Source: Shimia sp049116215
GTDB lineage: Bacteria > Pseudomonadota > Alphaproteobacteria > Rhodobacterales > Rhodobacteraceae
NCBI RefSeq assembly: GCF_049116215.1
Contig: NZ_JAGDZB010000003.1
Coordinates: forward strand, 868,001-932,000
Length of the DNA: 64,000 nt
Direction: 5' to 3'
The notes under the pieces were generated by a model. That model did no database searches. It saw nothing but the letters and a program-made list of their open reading frames with translations, and was not told the origin of the DNA. The translations under genes were made by a program, and so were the position numbers. This document shows positions 28,737 through 37,762 of this stretch, piece after piece (the stretch's first letter is position 1; each line of letters begins with the position of its first letter).

Positions 28737-30584
28737 TTATTCTTCAGGCACCGAAAAGACCTGCCCCGGATAGATCAAATCCGGGTCGCGGATTTTGTCT
28801 TTGTTGGCTTCAAACACCTGCAGGTAGAGCTGACCTTCGCCATAACGGTCCCGCGCGATGGCCCACAGGGTGGCGCCGGGTTGCACAGTCACGATGCGCA
28901 CCGGCGGTTGTGCGGCTGTAGGCTCAGGTTTTGCTTCAGGTGTAGGCTGAAGCGCGGCTTCTGAGGCCTGTGCTTTGGTGGCTGCTTCCGTTTCCTCTGG
29001 AGACGACGGGCCTGCTTCTACCACGGCGGTTTCTGGCTTAGCTGCAGTTTCTGCGGCGGTCGTTTCCGTGTCGGAAGCCTGTGACTCAGTAGGTGCCGAG
29101 GCCGCTTCTGTAACTTTCTCAGCTGCTTCCTCTGCAGTGGCAACGTCTGGCGCCGCGACCTCAGCCACTTCCGCTACAGCCTCAGGTTTGACCTCAACCG
29201 CAGCGGCTTCAGCAGCTTTGTCCTCGCCTGCGGTTTCGGATTTTGCGACGGTCTCTGCGTCTTGCTCCTGCACGGCGATCTCTGCCTGGGTCACCGCTTC
29301 CGCCTGAGCGCGTGCCTTTGCGACTGTTTCCGGCGTTTCCCGTTTGAACGGTGTCACAACACGGGAAAGCACTTTGGCAGTCTCATCCACCTCATCTGCA
29401 CGCAGTTCGTACAGGCCACCAGCCACATCTTTCAGCTGCGTGGACCACAGACCGGCCGCGTCAATCTGCGTGCTCGTCGCCAGAGTGTTGTCCAGATAAA
29501 GGTGCACAAAGGCACTTGGATTGCCACGTCCTGAAACCATAACCGCACCGGTATCGGTGTAGCTGATCGAGTCGATCGACACAGCAGCCAAAACTTCCGG
29601 TGTGGCGTCTTGCGGCGCAGCGGGTTGCACCACGCGCACGCCTTCGGAGTCAGACACAATCACCGCTGGTGCCTTGGGTTTTGGCGCGGGTTCTACTTCT
29701 GCGATCTCTTCTTTGAACTCTGACCCTGGCGCATCCTCGGACAATGAATCATCCGAATTTTCAGACGCCTCTTCAGTAAGTTGCGCACCTTTATTCATGT
29801 TGGAAGCAATATCTTTTGATTCCGCAACACCGCTGGCCTGCGCCGCGTCTTCAACCTCAGTATATGCAACTTCCGGCTCAGAGGCTTCCTGTGCCACTTT
29901 TGGTTCTGCCACGTCCTGTGAAGAAGGATTTTCCACCACCTCAGGTATAACCACAGCCTCTGCAACAGCCACAACCGGGGCCACAATCACCGTGGCATCA
30001 GAAGGCACATCACCGTCCGCGCGGCGCTCCACGAGGCTCAACACCCGTGGCGCTTCACTTGGCTCGATGGCCAAAATGGCCGCAAACTTGCCGGCGGTAT
30101 CCACAGGTGCCAAGGCCACCTCGGCACCATCGAGCAGAATGCCCAACATGGCCCCCGGTGCAGCCGCACCTGCCACAACTGTGTTACCGGCGGCGTCCAC
30201 ACGTACCACGTCAAAACTTGGCGCAATTGTTGGGGTGGGCTCTTCTTCCGCTGCCGCAGGCGCAGCAGCCACCGACTCTTCCTTTGGCTCAACCTCCGCA
30301 ACAGGCGCGGCGTCTTCAACCGCCGCAGGAACCTGCTCTTGCGTCTCTGCTGGAGCTGGCTGTGCCTCAGGCTCGGAAACAGCCTCAGCAGTCTGCTCCG
30401 ACACATTTGGCGTTGCCTCAGGCGCAGCAGCGGTTGTTTCGGTTGCGGTGGTGTCCGTAACGCTTTGATCACTGCCATCCAGCGCGCCCGTCGACACCAG
30501 CGCAAAGACAGACACGCCCATCGCCACCACAGCGCCAGCCACCCAGGCTACATTTCCACTAAAAATTGAAGCTTTGTCACTCAT
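28737..30584 (-). CDS. LysM-domain membrane protein with long Ala/Glu-rich linker
   Basis: 615 residues from the ATG at 30584 (GGGGGA at 9 bp). One N-terminal membrane helix (NVAWVAGAVVAMGVSVFALVS), then long Ala-Glu-Val-Pro-rich low-complexity tracts, two Ig-like beta modules (FDVVRVDAAGNTVVAGAAAPG; VSIDSISYTDTGAVMVSGRGNPS) and a C-terminal LysM domain (VQPGATLWAIARDRYGEGQLY ... DLIYPGQVFSVP) of about 48 residues that binds peptidoglycan. It probably links membrane and cell wall. Length and composition suggest fast evolution in the linker; LysM end is clear. Confidence 0.88.
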   Translation of the reverse strand: MSDKASIFSGNVAWVAGAVVAMGVSVFALVSTGALDGSDQSVTDTTATETTAAAPEATPNVSEQTAEAVSEPEAQPAPAETQEQVPAAVEDAAPVAEVEPKEESVAAAPAAAEEEPTPTIAPSFDVVRVDAAGNTVVAGAAAPGAMLGILLDGAEVALAPVDTAGKFAAILAIEPSEAPRVLSLVERRADGDVPSDATVIVAPVVAVAEAVVIPEVVENPSSQDVAEPKVAQEASEPEVAYTEVEDAAQASGVAESKDIASNMNKGAQLTEEASENSDDSLSEDAPGSEFKEEIAEVEPAPKPKAPAVIVSDSEGVRVVQPAAPQDATPEVLAAVSIDSISYTDTGAVMVSGRGNPSAFVHLYLDNTLATSTQIDAAGLWSTQLKDVAGGLYELRADEVDETAKVLSRVVTPFKRETPETVAKARAQAEAVTQAEIAVQEQDAETVAKSETAGEDKAAEAAAVEVKPEAVAEVAEVAAPDVATAEEAAEKVTEAASAPTESQASDTETTAAETAAKPETAVVEAGPSSPEETEAATKAQASEAALQPTPEAKPEPTAAQPPVRIVTVQPGATLWAIARDRYGEGQLYLQVFEANKDKIRDPDLIYPGQVFSVPEE

Positions 30585-30682
30585 CGCCGAATATCCCCCG
30601 AAGTCGGCTGCATCTTGGTTGAGAGACCCTACCAACCCAGATATTGCTGGTCAAAACAGCTTTGAACATATTGGAGACTTTC

Positions 30683-31234
30683 ATGACCACACGCTCGATC
30701 TGTGTCTTTTGTGGATCACGTTTTGGCGGCGATGCAGCCTATAAGGAAGCTGCTGAAGCCTTTGGCGCACGGTTTGGCGACAAAAACTGGCGTCTGGTGT
30801 ACGGTGCGGGCGACGTCGGCCTGATGGGCGCAGTGGCCAATGCAGCGCAGGCAGCAGGCGCAGATACCTTTGGCGTGATCCCCACGCACCTGCTGGAGTG
30901 GGAAGTGGGCAAACGCGATCTGACCAACTTCATCGTGACCGAAAACATGCACGAGCGCAAAAAGGTCATGTTTATGAACTGCGACGCGATTGTGGTGCTG
31001 CCGGGGGGTGCCGGATCTTTGGATGAGTTCTTTGAGGTCCTCACTTGGCGGCAGTTGGGGCTGCATGAAAAACCCATTGTGGTGCTAAATGTGAATGGGT
31101 TTTGGGATCCGCTGATCGGACTTGTCGATCACGTGATCGCGCAGGGCTTTGCGGAAGACAGTATACGCGACTTTATCCATGTCGCGGATGATGTGGCCGA
31201 GCTCGAAAAGGTGCTCGACACAACACTGACTTAA
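30683..31234 (+). CDS. LOG family (TIGR00730) nucleotide phosphoribohydrolase
   Basis: 183 residues from ATG 30683 (GGAGA 6 bp upstream; the in-frame ATG at 30644 has none). Rossmann-type fold with VFCGSRFGGD at the start, GAGDVGLMGAVANAA, and the catalytic-type PGGAGSLDEFFE. LOG proteins cleave ribose 5-phosphate from cytokinin or purine nucleotides; in bacteria most are 5'-nucleotide ribosidases. Divergent from the LysM gene. Confidence 0.92.
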   Translation: MTTRSICVFCGSRFGGDAAYKEAAEAFGARFGDKNWRLVYGAGDVGLMGAVANAAQAAGADTFGVIPTHLLEWEVGKRDLTNFIVTENMHERKKVMFMNCDAIVVLPGGAGSLDEFFEVLTWRQLGLHEKPIVVLNVNGFWDPLIGLVDHVIAQGFAEDSIRDFIHVADDVAELEKVLDTTLT

Positions 31235-31236
31235 CC

Positions 31237-31998
31237 TCAAGCAGCAGCTTTGTTGTCTGCTTGCTTATCGACCTTGTGCTGATCTTCTGTGCGCCCTGCC
31301 CGCCAATAGCTTGACAAATAAATCTGGTCGCGGCCCACGCCGCGATCATTGCGATAGTAGCTGCGCAAGGTGCGCATGCTGTCAAACTCACATGCCGTCC
31401 AGACAAATACGCTACCGTCTAGCCAAGGCAGCGACTTAATACGGTCGACCAAAAGACCTTTGGTTTCTTCAGGTGTCGGGTTCACGACCCACTGGACCTG
31501 TATGCCGCCCGGCAGACCCAAATCCCTTTTGTCAGCTTCCGATGTAACTTCGATCACGGCATATCCCCGAGCCGTGGCCGGAAGGCGCTCAAAATTGCAC
31601 ATTAAGGCCGGGATTGCGGTCATGTCGCCCGCCAACAAAAACCAATCTGCTAACAAATCCACCATTTTGACACTTCCCGGCCCGCCAACCATGATCTGTG
31701 TCCCAATTTCTGCAGAAAGCGCCCAGTCCGTCGCAATTCCACCAGCATCACCATGCAGAGCAAAGTCTACCGACAACACGCCTCGCTTCGCATCATGCGA
31801 CCGTATTGAATATGTTCGCATGATTGCACGGTCCGGATTTGTTCGTGGAGCGTCCGGGAAGATTAACTTGATGTATCCGCCTTCTTTGCCGGTGGGAAAC
31901 CCTTCCAGGCCACTGCCACCCAGAAGGATGCGTAGCATATTTGGTGTGAGGTGTTCTTTGCCCAACACATCGAGCATTCTGGGTTGTGTTTTGGACAT
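31237..31998 (-). CDS. Siderophore-interacting protein (FAD-binding ferric reductase type)
   Basis: 253 residues, starting at the second Met codon (31998) because AAGGA sits 7 bp upstream of it. The FAD-binding motif RTYSIRSHD, the acidic segment in the beta-barrel, and the NAD(P)H-side segment WFLLAGDMTAIPALMCNFERLP followed by WTACEFDSMRTLRSYYR define the SIP/ViuB family, which reduces ferric siderophores in the cytosol. No transporter or receptor is nearby. It ends 3 bp after the converging LOG gene. Confidence 0.92.
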   Translation of the reverse strand: MSKTQPRMLDVLGKEHLTPNMLRILLGGSGLEGFPTGKEGGYIKLIFPDAPRTNPDRAIMRTYSIRSHDAKRGVLSVDFALHGDAGGIATDWALSAEIGTQIMVGGPGSVKMVDLLADWFLLAGDMTAIPALMCNFERLPATARGYAVIEVTSEADKRDLGLPGGIQVQWVVNPTPEETKGLLVDRIKSLPWLDGSVFVWTACEFDSMRTLRSYYRNDRGVGRDQIYLSSYWRAGRTEDQHKVDKQADNKAAA

Positions 31999-32084
31999 AG
32001 CCATTTCCTTGGGCGAATTTTCAACGAAACATCAATATGTATATCCGATTATTTTTATCAAGATTAAAGGGGCTGATGGACCAT

Positions 32085-32116
32085 AAAAAAGCCTGCCAAA
32101 GTTTCCTTTGGCAGGC
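32085..32116 (-). terminator. Rho-independent terminator of sodB
   Basis: On the minus strand, GCCTGCCAAAGG / CTTTGGCAGGC stem followed by a T run (plus-strand A run at 32085-32090), 24 bp beyond the sodB stop. Confidence 0.85.
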
Positions 32117-32139
32117 CCAAAACTGACTAAGTGCTCGGA

Positions 32140-32739
32140 TTACATCCGGGATGCAACGTTTTCCCAGTTCACCAGGTTGTCCAGGAAGTTGGTCAGGTAG
32201 ACCGGACGCTTGTTGCGGAAGTCGATGTAGTAGGAGTGCTCCCATACGTCACAGCCCAGCAGCGCGGTTTGGTTGAAGCACAGTGGGTTCACGCCGTTTT
32301 CGGTTTTGGTCACAGCCAGCGATCCGTCTGCGTTTTTCACCAACCACGCCCAGCCGGAGCCAAACTGACCTGCGCCTGCGGCGGAGAACTGCTTTTTGAA
32401 CTCCTCCACGGAGCCGAAGGATTCAACCAGTGCTTTTTCCAGCTCACCTGGCATGGCGTTGGCGCCCGGGCCCATCATTTCCCAGAACTGGTTGTGGTTC
32501 CACAGCTGGGAGATGTTGTTGAAGATGCCGTTTTGCGCAACGGATTTGGCGTCGTAGGTGCCAACGATGATTTCTTCCAGCGTTTTGCCTTCCCACTCGG
32601 TGCCGGCGATTGCGGCGTTGCCATTGGTTACATAGGCATTGTGGTGCAGGTCGTGGTGGAATTCCAGCGTCTCTGCGGACATGCCTTTGTCGGCCAGTGC
32701 GTCGTGGGCATATGGAAGATCGGGAAGTTCAAAAGCCAT
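32140..32739 (-). CDS. sodB: Iron superoxide dismutase
   Basis: 199 residues. It converts superoxide to O2 and H2O2. Metal ligands in the expected places: His in LEFHHDLHHNAYV, His in SQLWNHNQFWEMM, then DVWEHSYYIDF with Asp and His. The GAGQFGSGWAWLV and NPLCFNQTALLGCDVWEHSY segments favour iron type. Single gene with terminator. Confidence 0.96.
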   Translation of the reverse strand: MAFELPDLPYAHDALADKGMSAETLEFHHDLHHNAYVTNGNAAIAGTEWEGKTLEEIIVGTYDAKSVAQNGIFNNISQLWNHNQFWEMMGPGANAMPGELEKALVESFGSVEEFKKQFSAAGAGQFGSGWAWLVKNADGSLAVTKTENGVNPLCFNQTALLGCDVWEHSYYIDFRNKRPVYLTNFLDNLVNWENVASRM

Positions 32740-32872
32740 GGGTGTGCTCCCTGTTCGTAAGCAAGTTTCCGTTGGCATTAGATGTGACAATTCACGGCCA
32801 AAGGTCAAGCTCCACCAAGTTGTTTTTCTGCACAGAATTTGTGAATTTGTGTGGGGAGAACGCCGTTGGGGC

Positions 32873-33562
32873 CTACCGACGATCCAGATACTGCAGGCAG
32901 TCATCAGCCTTCAACACGGTGCGAAATTCGCCGTCATTTGCGATATAGAGCGTTTCCATGCGCTCCACTGCCATGCTGCGCAGCAAGGCTTCGTGTGTGG
33001 CGCAAATCTGAGGGCCGATCTCGGTGTCCATGAGGTCAACGTAACGCCCAACCAGCCCTGGCCCCTGCAACTGGACGGTCATTTCATAGGTGGTTCCAAT
33101 GAGGTCAACAGCGACCAGTGTTGCACCCGTTTCGACGGTGCGCGGCAGGGTCAGACGCATCGCAACAATTCCGTGCAGCACGGCGGCACGTGTCATAGGC
33201 AGGCTGGTGTCTAACACCGAAGCAAGCCCGTATCCGTAACGCCCCAACAAACCTACAACCAGCAGCAGCCCGGCAATCGAGAGGCTGTTTATAAAGCCGT
33301 GCCGCCACATGCTGCGCCAGAGGGCACGACAGATCATAAGCGTGTAAGCAATGCAGCCCAGCAGCCAGGCCACCGAGAAAGTTTTTGCGGCCCATGCACC
33401 TACACTCAGGCTTAGGTTTGTCAGAGGCCCGGCCAGCACCAATGTCAAAAGATTGAGGATGAGGCTGACACCGACAAAGCCAAACCAAAACGTATCAGAA
33501 ACGGACAGGTGCCCACCCATCAGTTTTTGGAAAATCGCCGAGCTGAGAACTCTGCTGCGCAT
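32873..33562 (-). CDS. Membrane protein of unknown function
   Basis: 229 residues. Three or four hydrophobic helices fill the first 115 residues (FWFGFVGVSLILNLLTLVLA; TFSVAWLLGCIAYTLMICRALW; SLSIAGLLLVVGLLG), then a soluble C-terminal part with LPRTVETGATLVAVDLIGTTYEMTV. I do not recognise a family. It lies 44 bp after soxG on the same strand and might be read through, but its composition gives no link to sarcosine use. Confidence 0.6.
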   Translation of the reverse strand: MRSRVLSSAIFQKLMGGHLSVSDTFWFGFVGVSLILNLLTLVLAGPLTNLSLSVGAWAAKTFSVAWLLGCIAYTLMICRALWRSMWRHGFINSLSIAGLLLVVGLLGRYGYGLASVLDTSLPMTRAAVLHGIVAMRLTLPRTVETGATLVAVDLIGTTYEMTVQLQGPGLVGRYVDLMDTEIGPQICATHEALLRSMAVERMETLYIANDGEFRTVLKADDCLQYLDRR

Positions 33563-33606
33563 GGCGCGACGCTCCCATACGCACCAGAGTTTGGCAAGGT
33601 GTGCGT

Positions 33607-34176
33607 CTATCCTAAGTGATTGACTTCGCCGCCAACTTCGGCGGAAACCTTCAGCACATCAAAGACGTATTGCGCCACGGAGCGGAAGCAGATGACTTCA
33701 AAGCTGCCGTCGGCACTGCCCCAGACAGCCGCAGGCACCTGAGCAATCCGGGAGCGACGGATGTCATCCGCACCAAAGGCCTCTTGAGCAAAATCAACAG
33801 GTGCAAGTTTGGCCAACACGTCACGACTGCCATCGCCTGATACGCGAAACACCGCACGTGCATCAGACACATTGGCGACCAGCGCGTGGCTGCCTTTCAG
33901 CGCCTCATTCATCTGGGCAACGGTGGCCTCCGCTTGATCATAGTCCACCACAACCAACAACTCGTCTGGCGACATCCACGCCACCGCGCCTTTCTGTCCC
34001 GAAGTCACCTTCCGCTGTGCTGGCACCACCGCTCCCGTTGCCGCTTTCACGGCCGCAGCCATTTCTTTTGACGCCAGATCGCCACGCACCGTGATCATGC
34101 CGCGCAGGCCGGTTTCTTCCACTTTGGCGAAACCTTCGAAAGTTACGCCACTCAGGGCGCTCACAGCCTTAGACAT
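33607..34176 (-). CDS. soxG: Sarcosine oxidase gamma subunit
   Basis: 189 residues from ATG 34176, which overlaps the end of soxA by 8 bp and has GGGGAG upstream; an earlier in-frame ATG at 34200 lies deeper in soxA. Shape and segments (VPAAVWGSADGSFEVICFRSVAQYVFDVL; LSPDELLVV-type strands) match SoxG. It is part of the heterotetrameric enzyme that oxidises sarcosine to glycine with transfer of the methyl carbon to tetrahydrofolate. Confidence 0.88.
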   Translation of the reverse strand: MSKAVSALSGVTFEGFAKVEETGLRGMITVRGDLASKEMAAAVKAATGAVVPAQRKVTSGQKGAVAWMSPDELLVVVDYDQAEATVAQMNEALKGSHALVANVSDARAVFRVSGDGSRDVLAKLAPVDFAQEAFGADDIRRSRIAQVPAAVWGSADGSFEVICFRSVAQYVFDVLKVSAEVGGEVNHLG

Positions 34177-37100
34177 TCTGCTTCTCCCCGTCTTTGTCAT
34201 AGAACACTGGATCGACCACTTTGGCCTTCACGGTGCTGCCGTCCACTTTGTTGAACTCCACCACATCGCCGAGACGTTTCATGCCGCCATGGATCAGGCC
34301 CATGGCGATGCCCCGGTCCAGCGATGGCGAGTAATAGGTTGAGGTCACCCGCCCCTGCACATTGCGTTGGCCGTTGGCGTTGGTGCCGTGGTTCACGATG
34401 TAGGCACCATCAGGAATGACCGAGCCGTCTTCGGTTTCAAAGCCCGCCAGCTTCCAGCGATCTTCCGAGGCCATGTGGTCGCGCAATTGCGCCCGTTTGC
34501 CCAGAAAGTCTTCTTTCTTCTTGGAAATCGCCCACTGCATGTTGAGATCTTGCGGGATCACCGTGCCGTCGGTCTCATCGCCAATCATGATGAAGCCCTT
34601 CTCGGCCCGCATCACGTGTAGCGCTTCGGTGCCGTAAGGCATGATGTTAAACTCAGCCCCGGCCTCCAGAAGCGCGTCCCAGAAGGCGCGGCCTTGGGAA
34701 GCAGGCACTGCGATTTCGTAAGACAGCTCGCCGGAGAAGGAAATGCGGTACGCGCGGGCGTCAAAGTCGCCAATCTTGCCGTCTTTCCACTCCATGAAGG
34801 CGAGGCCGTCTTTTGAAACGTCCATCTCGCCGCCAAGTTTCTCAATCACCTTGCGGGCATTGGGACCAACCACGGCGATCTGCGCATATTGCTCGGTGAC
34901 ATTGGCGGTGTAGACCTGCCAGTCCCACCATTCGCATTGCAGCCAGTCTTCCATCCAGCCGTGGATGCGCTCGGCCCCGCCGGTGGTGGTGTGGCACAGG
35001 AAGGTGTCCTCGTCGATACGCGCCACCACGCCGTCATCCATCAGGAAACCGTTCTCGTTACACATCAGGCCATAACGGCATTTGCCCACCTTCAGCGTCG
35101 ACATCATGTTGGTGTACATCATGTTGAGGAATTTGCCGGCATCTGGGCCTTTGACGATGATCTTGCCCAAGGTCGACGCGTCCAGCAGACCCACACTTTC
35201 GCGGGCCTGACGAATTTCGCGTGTCACTGCATCAGCGTGGCTTTCGTTACCGCGTGGGAAGCAGTACGGGCGGCGCCAATGACCGACCGGTTCAAAGAAC
35301 GCGCCATTGGCCTCGTGCCAGTCATGGATCGGCGTGCGGCGCAAAGGTTGGAACACCGCATCGCGCGCCTCACCGGCAATCGCGCCCATGGAGATCGGCG
35401 TGTACGGTGGACGGAAGGTCGTGGTACCGGTGGCCGGAATGGGCTGATTAAGCGCATCAGAAAGCACCGCCAAGCCATTGATATTACTCAACTTACCTTG
35501 ATCCGTCGCCATACCCAAGGTGGTGTAGCGCTTGGTGTGCTCAACGCTTTCATAGCCTTCCTGCGCGGCCAGTTTCACGTCCGAAACTTTCACGTCGTTC
35601 TGATAGTCCAGCCAGACTTTCATGCGCAGTTTTGGCCCCGCGCCCTGCGGCATCAGCCAGCAGGCTTGCAGAGGCGCTTCGTCATGCACCTCGCCTTTGG
35701 GCGCTTCAGCCGCTGTAACAGTGAAGCCAGCCGCCTCTGCTGCGGCTTCACCCGCTTTCAGGCCGTCCACCAGAACGTCATCCAGCTTGAGCGGACCACT
35801 TGCGGTGCCGGCGGTGGAGACAAAAGGTTTGCCATCATGGCTGGTGGGCGCACGGTCAGGGTCAGGGCGAAAATGCGCCTGCGCCTCGTCCCAGATCAGC
35901 TTGCCGCCGCAGTGGGACCAGAGGTGCACTACTGGGGACCAGCCACCGGACATGGCAACCGCATCACAGGCGATCTCCTCCAGCACGGCGCCCTCGCCCG
36001 CCTGAGAACAAACCGCCACGCCAGTCACGCGCTTACCACCTCTGACCTTGGTGATACCTTTGCCGTTTTCGACACGGAAGCCTTGCTCCCGTGCAGCATC
36101 CGCGAGAGGACCGCCACCGTTTGGACGGGAGTCGAGAATGACAGGCACGTCCAGGCCGTGGTTCTTGAGTGTAAAGGCGGTGCGGTAGGCATCGTCATTG
36201 TTGGCCACGACCACCACGCGGTCGCCGGAGCTCACACCGTGGTTGACGATGTAGTCGCGCATTGCGCTGGCCAGCATCACTCCGGGAATGTCATTGCCTG
36301 CGAAAGACAGCGGTCGTTCTATTGCGCCTGTCGCGGTCACGATCTGCTTGGCCCGAATGCGCCACAGGCGGTGGCGCGGGCCATCCAGAAGCGGCGCGTG
36401 ATCGGTCAGACGCTCATAACCAAGGATGTAGCCGTGATCATAAACCCCTGCCCCCATCATACGGTTGCGCAGCGTGACGTTGTCCATCGCCTCAAGCTCA
36501 GCCACGGTGGCGTCGATAAAGTCATCCACCTTCACGCCGTCAACCTTGCCGCCATCGACCGGCGCGCGGCCACCCCAATGGGCGGTTTGCTCCATCACCA
36601 GGACTTTGGCACCAGCCTGACCAGCGGCCTTGGCCGCCATCAAACCCGCCACGCCGCCGCCGACAACCACCACGTCAAAGAAGGCATAGAAATGCTCGTA
36701 GCGGTCCGCGTCGCGATCTTTGGGCGCTTTACCCAAACCCGCCGAGTGGCGCACAATCGGTTCAAACACGTGTTTCCAGGCCGCTGCGGGGGCCATGAAA
36801 GTTTTGTAGTAGAACCCAGCTGGCAGCGCGCGGGCGGCGTAGTTGTTGACCACGCCCACGTCGAACTCGAGGCTTGGCCAGTGGTTCTGGCTGGTGCAGG
36901 TCAGTCCGTCATAAAGCTCGGTGGTGGTGGCGCGTTGGTTGGGCTCAAACTTGCCGCCTTTACCAAGATTTACCAGCGCGTTGGGCTCTTCGGCACCCGA
37001 GGCGACCACGCCGCGAGGGCGGTGGTATTTGAACGAGCGGCCCATCAGCATCTGGTCGTTTGCCAAAAGCGCGGAAGCCAGCGTGTCGCCCTCGTAGCCC

Positions 37101-37183
37101 GTGAACTGTTTGCCGTTAAAGGAGAATGTCACCTGTTTGGATTTGTTCAACAGGCGCCCGCCGGTGGTCAGACGTGTGCTCAT
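34169..37183 (-). CDS. soxA: Sarcosine oxidase alpha subunit
   Basis: 1004 residues from ATG 37183 (GTGGAGGG upstream; overlaps soxD by ATGA). N-terminal 2Fe-2S-like fold with no cluster cysteines (residues 1-95), an NAD-binding fold with VVVVGGGVAGLMAAKAAG (near 168), and a C-terminal glycine-cleavage-T-type folate-binding domain (about 600-1000; RQARESVGLLDASTLGKIIV, MRAEKGFIMIGDETDGTVIPQDL). It binds NAD and tetrahydrofolate and channels the imine to form methylene-THF. Confidence 0.96.
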   Translation of the reverse strand: MSTRLTTGGRLLNKSKQVTFSFNGKQFTGYEGDTLASALLANDQMLMGRSFKYHRPRGVVASGAEEPNALVNLGKGGKFEPNQRATTTELYDGLTCTSQNHWPSLEFDVGVVNNYAARALPAGFYYKTFMAPAAAWKHVFEPIVRHSAGLGKAPKDRDADRYEHFYAFFDVVVVGGGVAGLMAAKAAGQAGAKVLVMEQTAHWGGRAPVDGGKVDGVKVDDFIDATVAELEAMDNVTLRNRMMGAGVYDHGYILGYERLTDHAPLLDGPRHRLWRIRAKQIVTATGAIERPLSFAGNDIPGVMLASAMRDYIVNHGVSSGDRVVVVANNDDAYRTAFTLKNHGLDVPVILDSRPNGGGPLADAAREQGFRVENGKGITKVRGGKRVTGVAVCSQAGEGAVLEEIACDAVAMSGGWSPVVHLWSHCGGKLIWDEAQAHFRPDPDRAPTSHDGKPFVSTAGTASGPLKLDDVLVDGLKAGEAAAEAAGFTVTAAEAPKGEVHDEAPLQACWLMPQGAGPKLRMKVWLDYQNDVKVSDVKLAAQEGYESVEHTKRYTTLGMATDQGKLSNINGLAVLSDALNQPIPATGTTTFRPPYTPISMGAIAGEARDAVFQPLRRTPIHDWHEANGAFFEPVGHWRRPYCFPRGNESHADAVTREIRQARESVGLLDASTLGKIIVKGPDAGKFLNMMYTNMMSTLKVGKCRYGLMCNENGFLMDDGVVARIDEDTFLCHTTTGGAERIHGWMEDWLQCEWWDWQVYTANVTEQYAQIAVVGPNARKVIEKLGGEMDVSKDGLAFMEWKDGKIGDFDARAYRISFSGELSYEIAVPASQGRAFWDALLEAGAEFNIMPYGTEALHVMRAEKGFIMIGDETDGTVIPQDLNMQWAISKKKEDFLGKRAQLRDHMASEDRWKLAGFETEDGSVIPDGAYIVNHGTNANGQRNVQGRVTSTYYSPSLDRGIAMGLIHGGMKRLGDVVEFNKVDGSTVKAKVVDPVFYDKDGEKQNV

Positions 37184-37509
37184 GAGAAGTCCCTCCACGA
37201 CCAACCGGGTTGTTTGGCCGAGATCTTGTCTTTGATGTCTTGCGGTGGTTCCAGCGTTTGCGCGGAATAGGTGCCAAAGACCTCAAGCGTCATGGTGCAA
37301 CGGGCGGCGTGAAAGAACTTGCCGCAGCCGTTGGAGTGCCGCCAGCGCTCAAAATGCACGCCCTTGGGGTTTTCGCGCATGAAGAGGTAGCTCTCAAAGT
37401 CCGCGTCGTCAGAGCCGGGACCATAGCGTTTGAGATGGGCCTCGCCTTCGGCGTGAAGCTCGGTTTCCTCGGCCCAGACGCCGCAATAGGGGCATTGAAG
37501 GGTTAGCAT
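37180..37509 (-). CDS. soxD: Sarcosine oxidase delta subunit
   Basis: 109 residues. Zinc site: CPYCG at the start (Cys6, Cys9) with His and Cys near HSNGCGKFFHAARC. AAGGAG lies 7 bp upstream. It stabilises the alpha-beta assembly. Overlaps soxA by 4 bp. A 253-bp gap with a small opposed ORF separates it from soxB, which is usually closer. Confidence 0.93.
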   Translation of the reverse strand: MLTLQCPYCGVWAEETELHAEGEAHLKRYGPGSDDADFESYLFMRENPKGVHFERWRHSNGCGKFFHAARCTMTLEVFGTYSAQTLEPPQDIKDKISAKQPGWSWRDFS

Positions 37510-37547
37510 GGTGCGAACTCCTTGAAATATTCATTCCGATCAACCAC

Positions 37548-37760
37548 ATGGAAAGTGTTCACTGTATTGGGCCCCTTCCTTTGATTGAGTTTCTTGTCAA
37601 CCTTTACGGCGTTTGGTTTTGGGCGCCGGTATCCTATTGGATCGGTAAGAAAGTTGACCGTGGACCGAAAAATGACTCTCCTAAGGTGACCGACACAACA
37701 ACCGAATTGCAGCTGCTCAAGATGGCTTTGAAACGTGACTTGGCTCGTCTTAAACGCTGA
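37548..37760 (+). CDS. Possible small membrane protein between soxD and soxB (opposite strand)
   Basis: 70 residues on the strand opposite to the sox genes, filling the gap and ending 2 bp before the end of soxB. It has one hydrophobic segment (PLIEFLVNLYGVWFWAPVSYWIG) and a basic helical tail (ELQLLKMALKRDLARLKR), a plausible anchored protein. No ribosome binding site is evident and I know no homologue. If it is real, it interrupts the sox operon and would be translated against it. Confidence 0.4.
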   Translation: MESVHCIGPLPLIEFLVNLYGVWFWAPVSYWIGKKVDRGPKNDSPKVTDTTTELQLLKMALKRDLARLKR

Positions 37761-37762
37761 CA

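Noticed and set aside
34889..37270. 793-codon open frame antisense to soxA
   Set aside because: It mirrors soxA in GC-rich codons; composition is His/Arg-rich and unlike any protein, and soxA is certain.
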